Positions 1-7,903 of a stretch of 64,000 nt of DNA are shown in pieces (position 1 is the first letter of the stretch; each line of letters starts with the position of its first letter). Both the position numbers and the translations under genes were made by a program. The stretch comes from Vallitalea sp. (GTDB lineage: Bacteria > Bacillota > Clostridia > Lachnospirales > Vallitaleaceae), in NCBI GenBank assembly GCA_025210235.1, contig JAOASG010000024.1, positions 62,001 through 126,000 on the forward strand. The letters run 5' to 3'. The notes under the pieces are model-generated. The model searched no databases and was not told the DNA's origin. It saw only the letters and a program-made list of their open reading frames with translations.

Positions 1-1
1 T

Positions 2-559
2 CCATTAGGTATTATTGCTATATTACTAATGCAGGCAGAATTATTTACAAGTGATAGTATGGTTATGATAGCAGTATATAATAAGAATACTAAATTTAAA
101 AAAATTATCAAAATCCTATTAATAATTCTTGTAGCCAATTTAATTGGTGCGATATTTATAGCATTTATGACAAATATTTCTGGTATATTTAACGAAAAGA
201 CTATGGATCTTGCAATTAGCAAAGCAACGTATAAAGTTAATATTCCGATAGTTAAATTATTATTTAATAGTATATTATGTAATATTATAGTTTGTACAGG
301 AGTTTGTCTTTCATATAGCTGTAAAGACGAGATTGCAAAAATTGTGGTAGTTTGGTTATCAATAACTGTCTTCGTATTAAGTGGGACAGAACATATTGTA
401 GCTAATATGTATTTTTTATTTATAGGATATTTTGGAGGAGCTAATATTACTATTACATCAATCTTTTATAATTTATCAATTGTAACAATAGGTAATTTTA
501 TTGGAGGAGGTATTATAGTATCCGGTATAAATTATCTAATTTATAAATTGGAAAAGTGA
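2..559 (+). CDS. Formate/nitrite transporter (FNT) family protein, 5' end outside window
   Basis: The reading frame is open from base 2, so the start lies before the window; 185 codons plus stop are visible. The product would be a pentameric FocA/NirC-type channel for formate, nitrite or a similar small anion in the cytoplasmic membrane. Visible family features are the AELFTSD stretch near the left edge (the family's GAELFT segment after a membrane helix), the SGTEHIVANMY segment (family pattern G-x-E-H-x-x-A-N-M) and repeated hydrophobic helices ending in a short basic tail. The full family length is about 260-280 residues, so roughly the last two thirds are present. The exact substrate cannot be told. 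A strong terminator follows at once. Confidence 0.85.
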   Translation, partial: PLGIIAILLMQAELFTSDSMVMIAVYNKNTKFKKIIKILLIILVANLIGAIFIAFMTNISGIFNEKTMDLAISKATYKVNIPIVKLLFNSILCNIIVCTGVCLSYSCKDEIAKIVVVWLSITVFVLSGTEHIVANMYFLFIGYFGGANITITSIFYNLSIVTIGNFIGGGIIVSGINYLIYKLEK

Positions 560-560
560 A

Positions 561-590
561 GAAAATCTCAGTTTTTTGAGATTTTCTTTT
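561..590. terminator. Rho-independent terminator between convergent genes
   Basis: A perfect 10-bp stem (GAAAATCTCA at 561-570 with TGAGATTTTC at 577-586) encloses a 6-base loop. It is followed by T residues on the plus strand and, read in reverse, preceded by A residues. It serves the FNT gene and probably also the convergent araC-type gene that ends at 589. Confidence 0.85.
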
Positions 591-1866
591 AAGATATTTG
601 CTGTCCTATATTTGTATTATGATATTTTTTATAATATTGTCTAGGAGTTAAATGATTATATTTTTTGAAAACAGTAGAAAAATAGTTAGTTGATTCAAAT
701 CCTACTTTTAAGGCTATTTGAGTTAAATTATAATTAGAATTCTTAATAAGTATTGTAGCTTGATTAATACGATATTGATTTAAATATTGTTTTAAAGGCA
801 TATCATATTCTTGTCTAAATTGAGTTGATAAATAACTTTCATTCATTGGGATACTCTGTGCAATATCGCTTAATTTAATATTCTTCATATAATTGTTATG
901 GATGTACTCTAAAACTTTATAAATATTTGGAGAAAGTTCTTTTGAATTATGTTTTTTTATAACATTATAAAATTCTCTAATAATTGATTCTCCAAATTGA
1001 TTAAGTATAATATAATCACAATGCTTATCAATGCTTTTAATACACTTAGTTGATACTTCATGTAACTGGGAAGTCATATCTTTAAAATAATTGGATAGGT
1101 GATATTGTATTATTACGGTTAAAGAAATCAATTGATATTTATAAATTTTAATTATACAGCTATCGTTACAAGGAAGTTCTGAAAACATTTGTATCATACA
1201 ATATGTTTTTATAGCATTGTCTATATCTTTAATTACTAAGTAATCACAAATTTGTTTCAAAATTGGATAATTAATAAATCCTTGTGTATATTCAAAACTA
1301 TCTAGTGGTAAACATTTACCCCATTTAGTTTGTTCCATAGAAAGTTTAGGAAAAGAATGTTGTTCACCAATATAAATACCATTTGACATTAAATGATAAA
1401 ATAATTGTCCTAAATAATTTATACGATTACTGTGAATGTATGGAAAATTTATAAAGGTTAAATAAGGTATTGATATTTCACAATTCTTGAAAAAACTTTT
1501 ATAATAACATTTTTTTTCATATGTAGATAAATTAGTTATTATAAAAGGTTCGATCATTAAATACATAATTAATCTATTATTTTCTTTTACGGGTGCTACA
1601 ATTGTATATATATTTTTAAAGATTTCATATAATAAAAAATCTTTATCTAAAAAAGAAGAGTTATGTATTAAAGGAACTATCTTTTGAGAAAGATGATTTA
1701 TATATTCTATCAATCCTTCCGCCTGTTCTTTCGTCTCTTTGTCAATTAATTGTCCTGTGGGAGTATATGCGTATATAGAGTAACCAGTCGTGTAATAATA
1801 GCTTTTTAGTACATGATTAAGATGAGAATCTATAATGTTATTATCTTTTGTTAAAAAAATATTCAT
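589..1866 (-). CDS. AraC-family transcriptional regulator, probable regulator of the nitrogenase-like locus
   Basis: The 425-residue protein has a C-terminal AraC/XylS double helix-turn-helix (about residues 315-415): YKVLEYIHNNY, LSDIAQSIPMNESYLSTQF and the second helix pair ending in FKKYNHLTPRQYYKKY. The N-terminal 300 residues form a sensor-like region I cannot assign to a named domain. The start is set by GGGAGGAA at 1871-1878 before ATG. The gene is divergent from the nitrogenase-like operon and shares its control region, which carries Fur boxes for both directions. AraC-type regulators that answer to iron or siderophores are known (PchR, YbtA, Btr), so a role as co-activator of the operon at 2018 under low iron is a reasonable inference, not shown. 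Confidence 0.85.
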   Translation of the reverse strand: MNIFLTKDNNIIDSHLNHVLKSYYYTTGYSIYAYTPTGQLIDKETKEQAEGLIEYINHLSQKIVPLIHNSSFLDKDFLLYEIFKNIYTIVAPVKENNRLIMYLMIEPFIITNLSTYEKKCYYKSFFKNCEISIPYLTFINFPYIHSNRINYLGQLFYHLMSNGIYIGEQHSFPKLSMEQTKWGKCLPLDSFEYTQGFINYPILKQICDYLVIKDIDNAIKTYCMIQMFSELPCNDSCIIKIYKYQLISLTVIIQYHLSNYFKDMTSQLHEVSTKCIKSIDKHCDYIILNQFGESIIREFYNVIKKHNSKELSPNIYKVLEYIHNNYMKNIKLSDIAQSIPMNESYLSTQFRQEYDMPLKQYLNQYRINQATILIKNSNYNLTQIALKVGFESTNYFSTVFKKYNHLTPRQYYKKYHNTNIGQQIS

Positions 1867-1884
1867 AATTTCCTCCCTAAACTA

Positions 1885-1934
1885 ATTGATAATGATTATG
1901 AATATCGTATCATATTTTTTGAAATATATCAAAA
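1885..1934 (-). promoter_or_regulatory. Fur-like box and inverted repeat upstream of the araC-type gene
   Basis: The 19-mer at 1888-1906 (GATAATGATTATGAATATC) matches 16 of 19 positions of the classical Fur box GATAATGATAATCATTATC. It lies 22 bp before the start codon of the minus-strand regulator, where it would block expression. Beside it, TTTTGA-N6-TCAAAA (1917-1934) is a further inverted repeat that could bind the AraC-type protein itself. A minus-strand -10-like TATGAT sits at 1909-1914. Confidence 0.6.
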
Positions 1935-1970
1935 GAAATTAAAGAAAATCTAAAATTATTAAATGTTAAA

Positions 1971-1995
1971 TATAATGATAATTGTTATCATTATA
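1971..1995 (+). promoter_or_regulatory. Fur box overlapping the -10 of the nitrogenase-like operon
   Basis: Bases 1971-1995 form a perfect 11-bp inverted repeat with a 3-base centre. The inner 15-mer TGATAATTGTTATCA (1976-1990) differs from the Fur 7-1-7 consensus TGATAATNATTATCA at one position. TATAAT at 1971-1976 could be the -10, but no good -35 lies 16-18 bp upstream. That is what one expects if an activator, such as the neighbouring AraC-type protein, is also needed. Confidence 0.8.
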
Positions 1996-2017
1996 TTAAT
2001 GAGAAAGGAGAGTAATT

Positions 2018-2065
2018 ATGATTAATATTAAAACAAAACAACAATTAAAAATGATGAAATTATGA
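2018..2065 (+). CDS. 15-residue leader peptide translationally coupled to the NifH-like gene
   Basis: A strong ribosome binding site, GAAAGGAGAG (2002-2011), lies 6 bases before ATG 2018. That ATG opens a 15-codon frame, [15 protein letters not shown], whose stop TGA overlaps the ATG of the NifH-like gene as ATGA (2062-2065). The NifH-like start itself has no Shine-Dalgarno sequence within 15 bases. The peptide is therefore best read as a coupling or leader ORF through which ribosomes reach the downstream gene. It may carry a regulatory role; no family is recognised. The arrangement is seen directly; expression is inferred. Confidence 0.6.
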   Translation: MINIKTKQQLKMMKL

Positions 2066-2817
2066 AAAAAATAGCTATATATGGAAAGGGTGGAATTGGT
2101 AAATCTACTACTGTTTCTAATTTATCTAGAGCTTTGGCAGCAAAAGGTAAAACAGTTATGCAAATTGGATGTGATCCAAAAGCTGATTCTACTAAAAGTC
2201 TTGTGGGTGGAAAAAGAATTCCAACTATTCTACATACATTAAAAGAAAAGAAAAAAGATGTTAAACTAGAAGATTTAGTAGTTATTGGAGATGGAGGAGT
2301 ATTGTGTTTAGAAGCTGGTGGACCAACACCAGGTATAGGTTGTGCAGGAAGAGGAATAATTTCTGCTTTTGAGACATTAGAAGAACTAAATGCATATCAA
2401 ATATATAAACCAGATATTGTTATTTATGATGTTTTAGGAGATGTTGTATGTGGAGGTTTTGCTATGCCCCTTAGAAAAGGGTATTCAGATAAGGTTTACA
2501 TTGTTACTAGTGGTGAAATGATGAGTATGTACGCAGCTAGTAATATTGTAAAAGCTGTAAAACAGTTCTCTAATCGGGAATATGCTACTCTTGGAGGATT
2601 AATATTAAATGCAAAAAATATTGAAAATGAAGAAGAGTTAGTAAGGAAACTGAGTGTTGAATTAGATACAACAATTATACAGCATATACCTAGAAATTCT
2701 ATTGTTCAAAAAGCTGAAAACGTAGGAAAGACTGTAGTGGAAGCTTTTCCAAAAGATGAGATGACGAACACTTATATGATGTTAGCAGATAAAATTTTAA
2801 AGAATGAAAAAGAATAA
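2062..2817 (+). CDS. NifH-like nitrogenase reductase (Fe protein) homologue
   Basis: This 251-residue P-loop ATPase belongs to the NifH/BchL/CfbC family, dimeric proteins that hold one [4Fe-4S] cluster and pass electrons with ATP hydrolysis to a NifDK-like partner. Clear motifs are the Walker A GKGGIGKS (8-15), the switch I CDPKADST (37-44), cluster ligands C94 (GIGCAGRG) and C130 ([12 protein letters not shown]), and an Fe-protein-style DVLGD switch II. At 251 residues it is a little shorter than typical NifH. It is first in an operon with NifD/K-like genes and is translationally coupled to a 15-codon ORF. No NifE, NifN or NifB is in the window, so nitrogen fixation is not supported. The enzyme's substrate is unknown. 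Confidence 0.93.
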   Translation: MKKIAIYGKGGIGKSTTVSNLSRALAAKGKTVMQIGCDPKADSTKSLVGGKRIPTILHTLKEKKKDVKLEDLVVIGDGGVLCLEAGGPTPGIGCAGRGIISAFETLEELNAYQIYKPDIVIYDVLGDVVCGGFAMPLRKGYSDKVYIVTSGEMMSMYAASNIVKAVKQFSNREYATLGGLILNAKNIENEEELVRKLSVELDTTIIQHIPRNSIVQKAENVGKTVVEAFPKDEMTNTYMMLADKILKNEKE

Positions 2818-2868
2818 AAGTACAGTTAATATTAGACCTATAAAAGTGTTTAGGGGAGGTAATAAAAG

Positions 2869-4329
2869 GTGTTAGATGAAAAATATAGACTAACTAATAT
2901 AAAAGAAGATAAAGATATTATAAGTTTAAGTAAAGCAAGGTTTCCTGGACCACATTGTCCTCTTTTTGGAGCAGTTATGACAGCATCTTATATTGAGGAT
3001 TTAACATTACTAATTATTGGTACAGAAGAATGTACATATTATGGAAAAGACTTTGCTATGATGCGACAAAATGGAAAAGATCGTGTATATTCTGCTGTTC
3101 TAGAACAGCAAGATATCACTTTTGGATGCGAAGAAGATCTAGTAAAAATTATAAAAAAAATAGATAAGGAAGAAAAACCAAAAGCATTAATGGTTATTAC
3201 AACATGTGTTGTAGAACTTATAGGTGAAGATGTAGCTAGTATATTAAATAGTTTAAAAGATCAGGTGAATACTAAGTTACTTATAGTTAGAACTGAGCAT
3301 TTTAAAAGCAATAGTCATATTGATGGAATGAAAAAAGCACTAGAACAGTTAGCAACTCTTATGATGCCCAAAGAAAAAAAGGCAAAGACTGTAAATATCT
3401 TAGGATTTAAGTATATAGATGTAGAGAAAACGGAACTATATAGAGAATTAGTAAAAAATGATATAAATGTTTCGATTAATATTCCAACTAAAGTTACTAT
3501 TGAAAATATACAAAAGGCTGCTGAAAGTGTATTAAATATTGTGGTGGAACCTACGGCACTTGGGCTTGCAGAACAAATGGAAAAGATATTAAATATTCCA
3601 TATGTAGTATTTCCAACTACTTTAGAGTTAGATGAAATTGTTAACTCATATAAAATGATAGGACATAAGTTAGATATTGATTTTAGTTATCATATCGAAG
3701 CAAATTATAAAAATATAGCTAATGAGTTATTGGATGCTAAAGAATTATTACAGGATAAAACATTTATTTATGGGAATACACCATTTAATTGTTTTGAATT
3801 TACCCATTTCTTAGTATGTCTAGGAATGAAACCAATGATTATTCAGTGCAGAGAATTAACAATAAGTGATAGAGAGATTATTGATAAATTGATAGATAAA
3901 AAAGTAAATCCCTATGTTGTACGAATGGCAAATGTTGCGCCATTACGTCGTTTATATGGAGAATTAAAACCTAATTATTATTTTGGGCATGAAAGCCCAA
4001 TGATTCTTGCAGAACATAATATTATCCAAATTGTAACTGATAACTGTGGAAAAAAAATTGGATTTGAAAAAATAATACAGGTTCTTAAAAACATTGTTGA
4101 AGAGAAGGGAATACTTAGTCTTATAGATAATAATGAAAGTATAATGGAAGATGAAGTAAAAGAAAAAATCAGAAGCTTAAAAAATATTCCTGAACCTATG
4201 AAAAAATTACTTCTTAATATGAAGAAAATTCCAGAAGGTATGAAAGAAGCGTTATTAACTTTAGATGATGATGATAGTATGATGAACATAATGAAAAAAC
4301 ATAAATCTAGTATGAAGGGAAGATTATGA
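2869..4329 (+). CDS. NifD-like (alpha) subunit of a nitrogenase-like reductase
   Basis: This 486-residue member of the oxidoreductase/nitrogenase component 1 family starts at GTG after AGGGGAGGT (2852-2860). Three cysteines sit where NifD/BchN/CfbD place their cluster ligands: C30 in GPHCPLFGA, C55 in GTEECTYY and C113 in TTCVVELIGED. The ITFGCEEDL segment (83-91) is the usual core motif with an extra cysteine in place of glycine. I cannot place a FeMo-cofactor cysteine/histidine pair. The C-terminal end carries a tandem 14-residue repeat (KNIPEPMKKLLLNM, KKIPEGMKEALLTL, residues 438-465) followed by a DDDD tract, unusual for the family. It is the electron-accepting catalytic half of the complex, of unknown substrate. 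Confidence 0.9.
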   Translation: MLDEKYRLTNIKEDKDIISLSKARFPGPHCPLFGAVMTASYIEDLTLLIIGTEECTYYGKDFAMMRQNGKDRVYSAVLEQQDITFGCEEDLVKIIKKIDKEEKPKALMVITTCVVELIGEDVASILNSLKDQVNTKLLIVRTEHFKSNSHIDGMKKALEQLATLMMPKEKKAKTVNILGFKYIDVEKTELYRELVKNDINVSINIPTKVTIENIQKAAESVLNIVVEPTALGLAEQMEKILNIPYVVFPTTLELDEIVNSYKMIGHKLDIDFSYHIEANYKNIANELLDAKELLQDKTFIYGNTPFNCFEFTHFLVCLGMKPMIIQCRELTISDREIIDKLIDKKVNPYVVRMANVAPLRRLYGELKPNYYFGHESPMILAEHNIIQIVTDNCGKKIGFEKIIQVLKNIVEEKGILSLIDNNESIMEDEVKEKIRSLKNIPEPMKKLLLNMKKIPEGMKEALLTLDDDDSMMNIMKKHKSSMKGRL

Positions 4330-4331
4330 TA

Positions 4332-5474
4332 ATGAAACTATACAAAGAAAATCCTATAGCTTCTGACAGAATGGGTATTCTATGGGCTTTGAATGGTATA
4401 AACGATGCAATAATTATTGAATTTGGGCCTGCTGGTACAACTCATTTTTCTATTGAAGGTCTGATGCAGTTTGGTGGAGATATAAGTGCTAAGACATTTA
4501 CAACTCATATGGATGAACACGATGTAACATTTGGTGATGAAGAGAAGATAATTGATGCTATAGTAGAGGTGGATTGTATTGAAAAACCAAAATATATATT
4601 TATTATAGGCTCATCTATAACTTCAATTATAGGTATTGATCTTGAAAGCGTGAAAGCACAAGTTCAAGATCAAATAAACAGCAAAATAATAGTACTTCCA
4701 AATTGCAATTTTCAAAATGATTTTAGACAAGGGGTTGAAGAAACACTAACAATCTTAGTTGAAGAAATTGCAAAAAATCAGCCAAAGCTAGAAAAATTAC
4801 CCTATTATAATATATTAGGATTAGGAATATATAATTATAATCAAAGCAGTGATTTATATGAAATAACAAGATTAATGAATGATTATTTTGCGCTAAATAT
4901 TAATACGACATTTATATTAAATACAAATATTAAATCTATAGAAGAAGCGTCTAAGGCTACTCTAAATTTAGTATTACATAAAGAAGGTCTTAAAGCAGCA
5001 AAATTATTAGAAGAAGCATATGGACAACCATATATATATTTAACACCATATGGAATCAATGGCACTAATAAGTGGTTAAATGACATAAGCAATACATTAA
5101 ATATAAAAATTAATCATAACTTTAATAGATCAGAAATTGATAAGATTAATTATAAGGAAAGTATGTTAAAAAGACGAATTGCTAATTTATCAAATAAAAA
5201 TATTAGTATTAAAAATAATGAAATAGAAAATATATATTTAGGTAAATATTTAAGAGGTTTAGGTTTTGAAATTGTAGATGATAATGAAAATACCATAATA
5301 CAATTTTCCGATGGAATTGAAGCATTAAATAATCCAAAAGTTATACAAATAACACATCCTAGCTTTAAACAAGATAATGAATATCCATTTATCCCGATGA
5401 TGGGATATAGAGGTGCTTACTATCTTATAGAACAGATAAATAATTATTTAACAAAAGCTGAAATATTAGGATAA
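4332..5474 (+). CDS. NifK-like (beta) subunit lacking the usual cluster cysteines
   Basis: The protein of about 380 residues belongs to the component 1 family. The frame also opens at ATG 4326, overlapping the NifD-like stop as ATGA; ATG 4332 is preferred because AAGGGAAG (4315-4322) is then 9 bases away. It keeps the fold landmarks DVTFGDEEKI and FIIGSSITSIIGIDL. The three positions that carry P-cluster-type cysteines in NifK read instead RMGILWALNG, FGPAGTTHF and GSSITSIIG. Its only early cysteines (C84 and C127, numbered from 4326) are elsewhere. The cluster, if present, must be held by the alpha subunit alone or with a non-cysteine ligand, as DPOR does with an aspartate. Substrate unknown. 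Confidence 0.85.
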   Translation: MKLYKENPIASDRMGILWALNGINDAIIIEFGPAGTTHFSIEGLMQFGGDISAKTFTTHMDEHDVTFGDEEKIIDAIVEVDCIEKPKYIFIIGSSITSIIGIDLESVKAQVQDQINSKIIVLPNCNFQNDFRQGVEETLTILVEEIAKNQPKLEKLPYYNILGLGIYNYNQSSDLYEITRLMNDYFALNINTTFILNTNIKSIEEASKATLNLVLHKEGLKAAKLLEEAYGQPYIYLTPYGINGTNKWLNDISNTLNIKINHNFNRSEIDKINYKESMLKRRIANLSNKNISIKNNEIENIYLGKYLRGLGFEIVDDNENTIIQFSDGIEALNNPKVIQITHPSFKQDNEYPFIPMMGYRGAYYLIEQINNYLTKAEILG

Positions 5475-5555
5475 TATATAAATTATAAATTAATCTATTG
5501 AATACATAACATTGTTATGATAAAATTAATAAAGGATAATCTAATTATCAAAATA

Positions 5556-5585
5556 AGGCTTTAGTATTTAAAAAGCCTATTTTTT
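5556..5585 (+). terminator. Rho-independent terminator of the nitrogenase-like operon
   Basis: AGGCTTT (5556-5562) pairs with AAAGCCT (5572-5578) and is followed by ATTTTTT. It ends the first transcript before the separate Fur-controlled promoter of the Sms-type genes. Confidence 0.75.
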
Positions 5586-5590
5586 AAATA

Positions 5591-5634
5591 AATAATGATA
5601 ATGATTATCATTATTTATACTAACTTATTATAAT
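5591..5634 (+). promoter_or_regulatory. Perfect Fur box and promoter of the smsCB-fur operon
   Basis: Bases 5591-5615 are a perfect 12-bp inverted repeat around a single G. The core TGATAATGATTATCA (5596-5610) is an exact match to the Fur 7-1-7 consensus. A promoter with -35 TTATCA (5605-5610), 18 bp, then TATAAT (5629-5634) overlaps it, so Fur binding should block RNA polymerase. Confidence 0.88.
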
Positions 5635-5738
5635 CATACTAAAATATTAATTAAACAAAGTGTATTATCTTGTAAGAAAAGGATATAATAATTGATAAAA
5701 AGTTAAAATTGGCAAAATATAAAAAAGAGGTGAATAAT

Positions 5739-6440
5739 ATGAGTTTACTGAAATTTGATAATCTTTCAGTAGAAGTAGAAGGAAAAGAAGTTTTAAATAA
5801 TTTCAATCTAGAGATTAACGAAGGAGAAACACATGTGTTATTAGGGCCTAATGCTTCAGGAAAATCGACACTTCTATATGCATTATTAGGATTTCCAAAA
5901 TATAATGTAAAACAAGGTAAAATTATTTTTAAGGACAAAGACATAACGGATATAGACATAGAAGAAAGAGCAAAGCAAGGAATTGCTGCAGTTTATCAAA
6001 ATCCTCCTTCAATAAATATTAAACTATCAAATCTTTTAGAGAAAATTAGTAAGAAGAATGTAAAAATAGAAGGAATAGAATCATTAATGCAGAGAAACGT
6101 TAATATTGGTTTTTCTGGAGGAGAAAGAAAGTTTTCTGAAGTAATTCAAGTAATTAGTATGGATCCTGATTTTATAATATTAGATGAATTGGATGCGGGT
6201 CTTGATGTAGAGAATCTTGAAAGATTAAGTTTGCTTATCAAAAAACAATTATCAGATAAAACTGTTCTATTAATTACACATAGGGGAAAAGCACTAAATT
6301 ATTTTGAGCCAGATTTTGCACACGTTATGATGGATGGAGAAATAACTTGTACATCTGATAATTATAAAAAAATATGGAAATTAATTGAGGAGAATGGTTA
6401 TGAAAAATGCAAAACATGTAAATTATCTTCAGATAGATAA
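5739..6440 (+). CDS. SufC/SmsC-type Fe-S assembly ATPase
   Basis: This 233-residue ABC ATPase is of the SufC class, a cytosolic partner of SufB-like scaffolds rather than a transporter. It has Walker A GPNASGKST, a Q-loop YQNPPS, signature FSGGERKFSE and Walker B with the SufC-type ILDELDAGLDVE. ATG 5739 is chosen because AGAGGTG (5726-5732) precedes it by six bases; an upstream TTG has no ribosome binding site. The next gene starts inside its 3' end. With a short SufB as the only partner and no SufD, SufS or SufU nearby, it matches the minimal two-gene SmsCB system of anaerobes. Expression should rise under iron limitation. Confidence 0.88.
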   Translation: MSLLKFDNLSVEVEGKEVLNNFNLEINEGETHVLLGPNASGKSTLLYALLGFPKYNVKQGKIIFKDKDITDIDIEERAKQGIAAVYQNPPSINIKLSNLLEKISKKNVKIEGIESLMQRNVNIGFSGGERKFSEVIQVISMDPDFIILDELDAGLDVENLERLSLLIKKQLSDKTVLLITHRGKALNYFEPDFAHVMMDGEITCTSDNYKKIWKLIEENGYEKCKTCKLSSDR

Positions 6441-7353
6441 TAATGTTCAAATTTGTGAGGAACAAGATGTTGTAGTTCTTTCTAGTGCTGAAGCATATAA
6501 TAAATTAGAATGGAGCAGGGGACTGTTTGATGCAAGACCTAAAGAAGGATATTTCATTTGGATAAAAGAATCAATTGAAGACACACTAATAACTAATATT
6601 CTAATGTGTTCAATGTATGCAGTTCAAAAAACAACAAATTTAGTTGTATTGGAAGAAGATGTACAAGCAAAACTTAAGAGTACTTGTGCATCTAGTAAAA
6701 AATTTTTATATGGAAAGCATTTTGGGAATACAAAAATTATTCTAAAAGAAAATGCTAAATTAGAAATGAATAGCTTTCATAGATGGGGAAAATATGACAC
6801 TATAGAATCTAAAATGGAACTTATTTTAAAGAAAAATGCAGAAGCAATTTTCACACAAAAATGTCATGATGTACCTGCAAATCTTAAGATGAGAAACAGT
6901 CACTATCTTGACGAAAATTCTTCTCTTAATTTTGTAACAACTGTTTTAGCAAAACAAGGAAAAGTAGAAATGTATGATGATACTTATTTAAATGGGAAAA
7001 ATGCTAATGGGTTATCTAGAGTAAGAATGATATGCAGAAAAAAATCGCAAATAGATGCTTATAGTAATATGATTGGGAATAAAGCAGGAACAGGACATTT
7101 AGATTGTATGGGATTATTGTTATGTGAAGATGCAAGTATTATAGCTGAACCAAAACTTATTAATAAAAATAAAGATGCTTCTCTTACACATGAGGCTTCA
7201 GTCGGTAAAATTTCTGAGGATGTCTTAAATTATCTAAGAAGTAGAGGTCTAACAGAAGATCAAGCTATTGATTTAGTTGTTAATGGATTTCTAGGAGATG
7301 AAGAAGAAATCATTATAGATGGGAGTAATGTTTCTTCTAAACTTTATATGTAA
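6400..7353 (+). CDS. Short SufB/SmsB-type Fe-S cluster scaffold
   Basis: This 317-residue SufB/SufD-family beta-helix protein is shorter than classical SufB (about 470) and close to the SmsB size. The C-terminal signature LTHEASVGKISEDVLNYLRSRGL and VVNGFLGD is typical of SufB/SufD. The start at ATG 6400 is supported by TGAGGAG (6386-6392); the gene overlaps the SufC-like gene by 41 bases, so the two are translationally coupled. It should assemble Fe-S clusters with the ATPase. Its placement between the nitrogenase-like genes and Fur, under a Fur box, suggests either dedicated cluster supply for the nitrogenase-like complex or a general low-iron assembly system. The sequence cannot tell which. 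Confidence 0.85.
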   Translation: MKNAKHVNYLQIDNNVQICEEQDVVVLSSAEAYNKLEWSRGLFDARPKEGYFIWIKESIEDTLITNILMCSMYAVQKTTNLVVLEEDVQAKLKSTCASSKKFLYGKHFGNTKIILKENAKLEMNSFHRWGKYDTIESKMELILKKNAEAIFTQKCHDVPANLKMRNSHYLDENSSLNFVTTVLAKQGKVEMYDDTYLNGKNANGLSRVRMICRKKSQIDAYSNMIGNKAGTGHLDCMGLLLCEDASIIAEPKLINKNKDASLTHEASVGKISEDVLNYLRSRGLTEDQAIDLVVNGFLGDEEEIIIDGSNVSSKLYM

Positions 7354-7398
7354 CATTCATTCATAAACTATAATAAAATATGGATTGGAGGTGTTAAA

Positions 7399-7839
7399 TT
7401 GGAAGCAAATGTAATCCCTATTATGAATAATATAGTAGATAAAATGGATATGAGATTAACATATCAAAGAAAAGTTATTTTAAATGTTCTGATTGAAAAT
7501 ATTGATAAGCATCTTACAGCTAATGACATATATACGTTAATTAAAAGTAAACATAATATTATTGGGATGGCAACTATTTATAGAACTATTGATATATTGA
7601 ATAAAAAAGGAATTGTTATAAAACATGATTTTGGAGATAGTGCAGCTAAGTATGAATTAGAAATTGAACAAAACAAAAATCATCATCATCTTATATGTAA
7701 AAAATGTGGAAAAGTTATAGAAATGTCTGGATTATTAAAAGATGATTTTTATGAGACATTATTACAAGATAAAGGGTTTGAGTGTACGGATTATAAGCTA
7801 AAGATTTTTGGGTACTGTGCGGACTGTAGAAACGCTTAA
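7399..7839 (+). CDS. fur: Fur-family metal-responsive repressor
   Basis: This 146-residue Fur-family protein starts at TTG after GGAGGTG (7386-7392). It has an N-terminal winged helix (MRLTYQRKVILNVL, TANDIYTLIK, GMATIYRTIDIL), the metal/dimer motif NHHHLICKKCGKVIEM and a second CxxC (YCADC), giving two Cys pairs as in Zn-structured Fur. It is the last gene of the operon led by a perfect Fur box, so it is probably autoregulated and the likely reader of the Fur boxes in this window. PerR or Zur cannot be excluded from sequence alone, but the box sequence is the Fur type. Confidence 0.9.
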   Translation: MEANVIPIMNNIVDKMDMRLTYQRKVILNVLIENIDKHLTANDIYTLIKSKHNIIGMATIYRTIDILNKKGIVIKHDFGDSAAKYELEIEQNKNHHHLICKKCGKVIEMSGLLKDDFYETLLQDKGFECTDYKLKIFGYCADCRNA

Positions 7840-7903
7840 TTCATGTTTTGCAGGATATTGCACAGTTTTTGTGGATATTGGTTTGATAAGATTAGGCAAT
7901 AGA

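Noticed and set aside
2062..5474. A nitrogen-fixing nifHDK operon
   Set aside because: The NifK-like protein lacks all cluster cysteines, the proteins are shorter than true NifD/K, no FeMo-cofactor ligands can be placed and no nifB/E/N is nearby. The regulation is by iron, not nitrogen.
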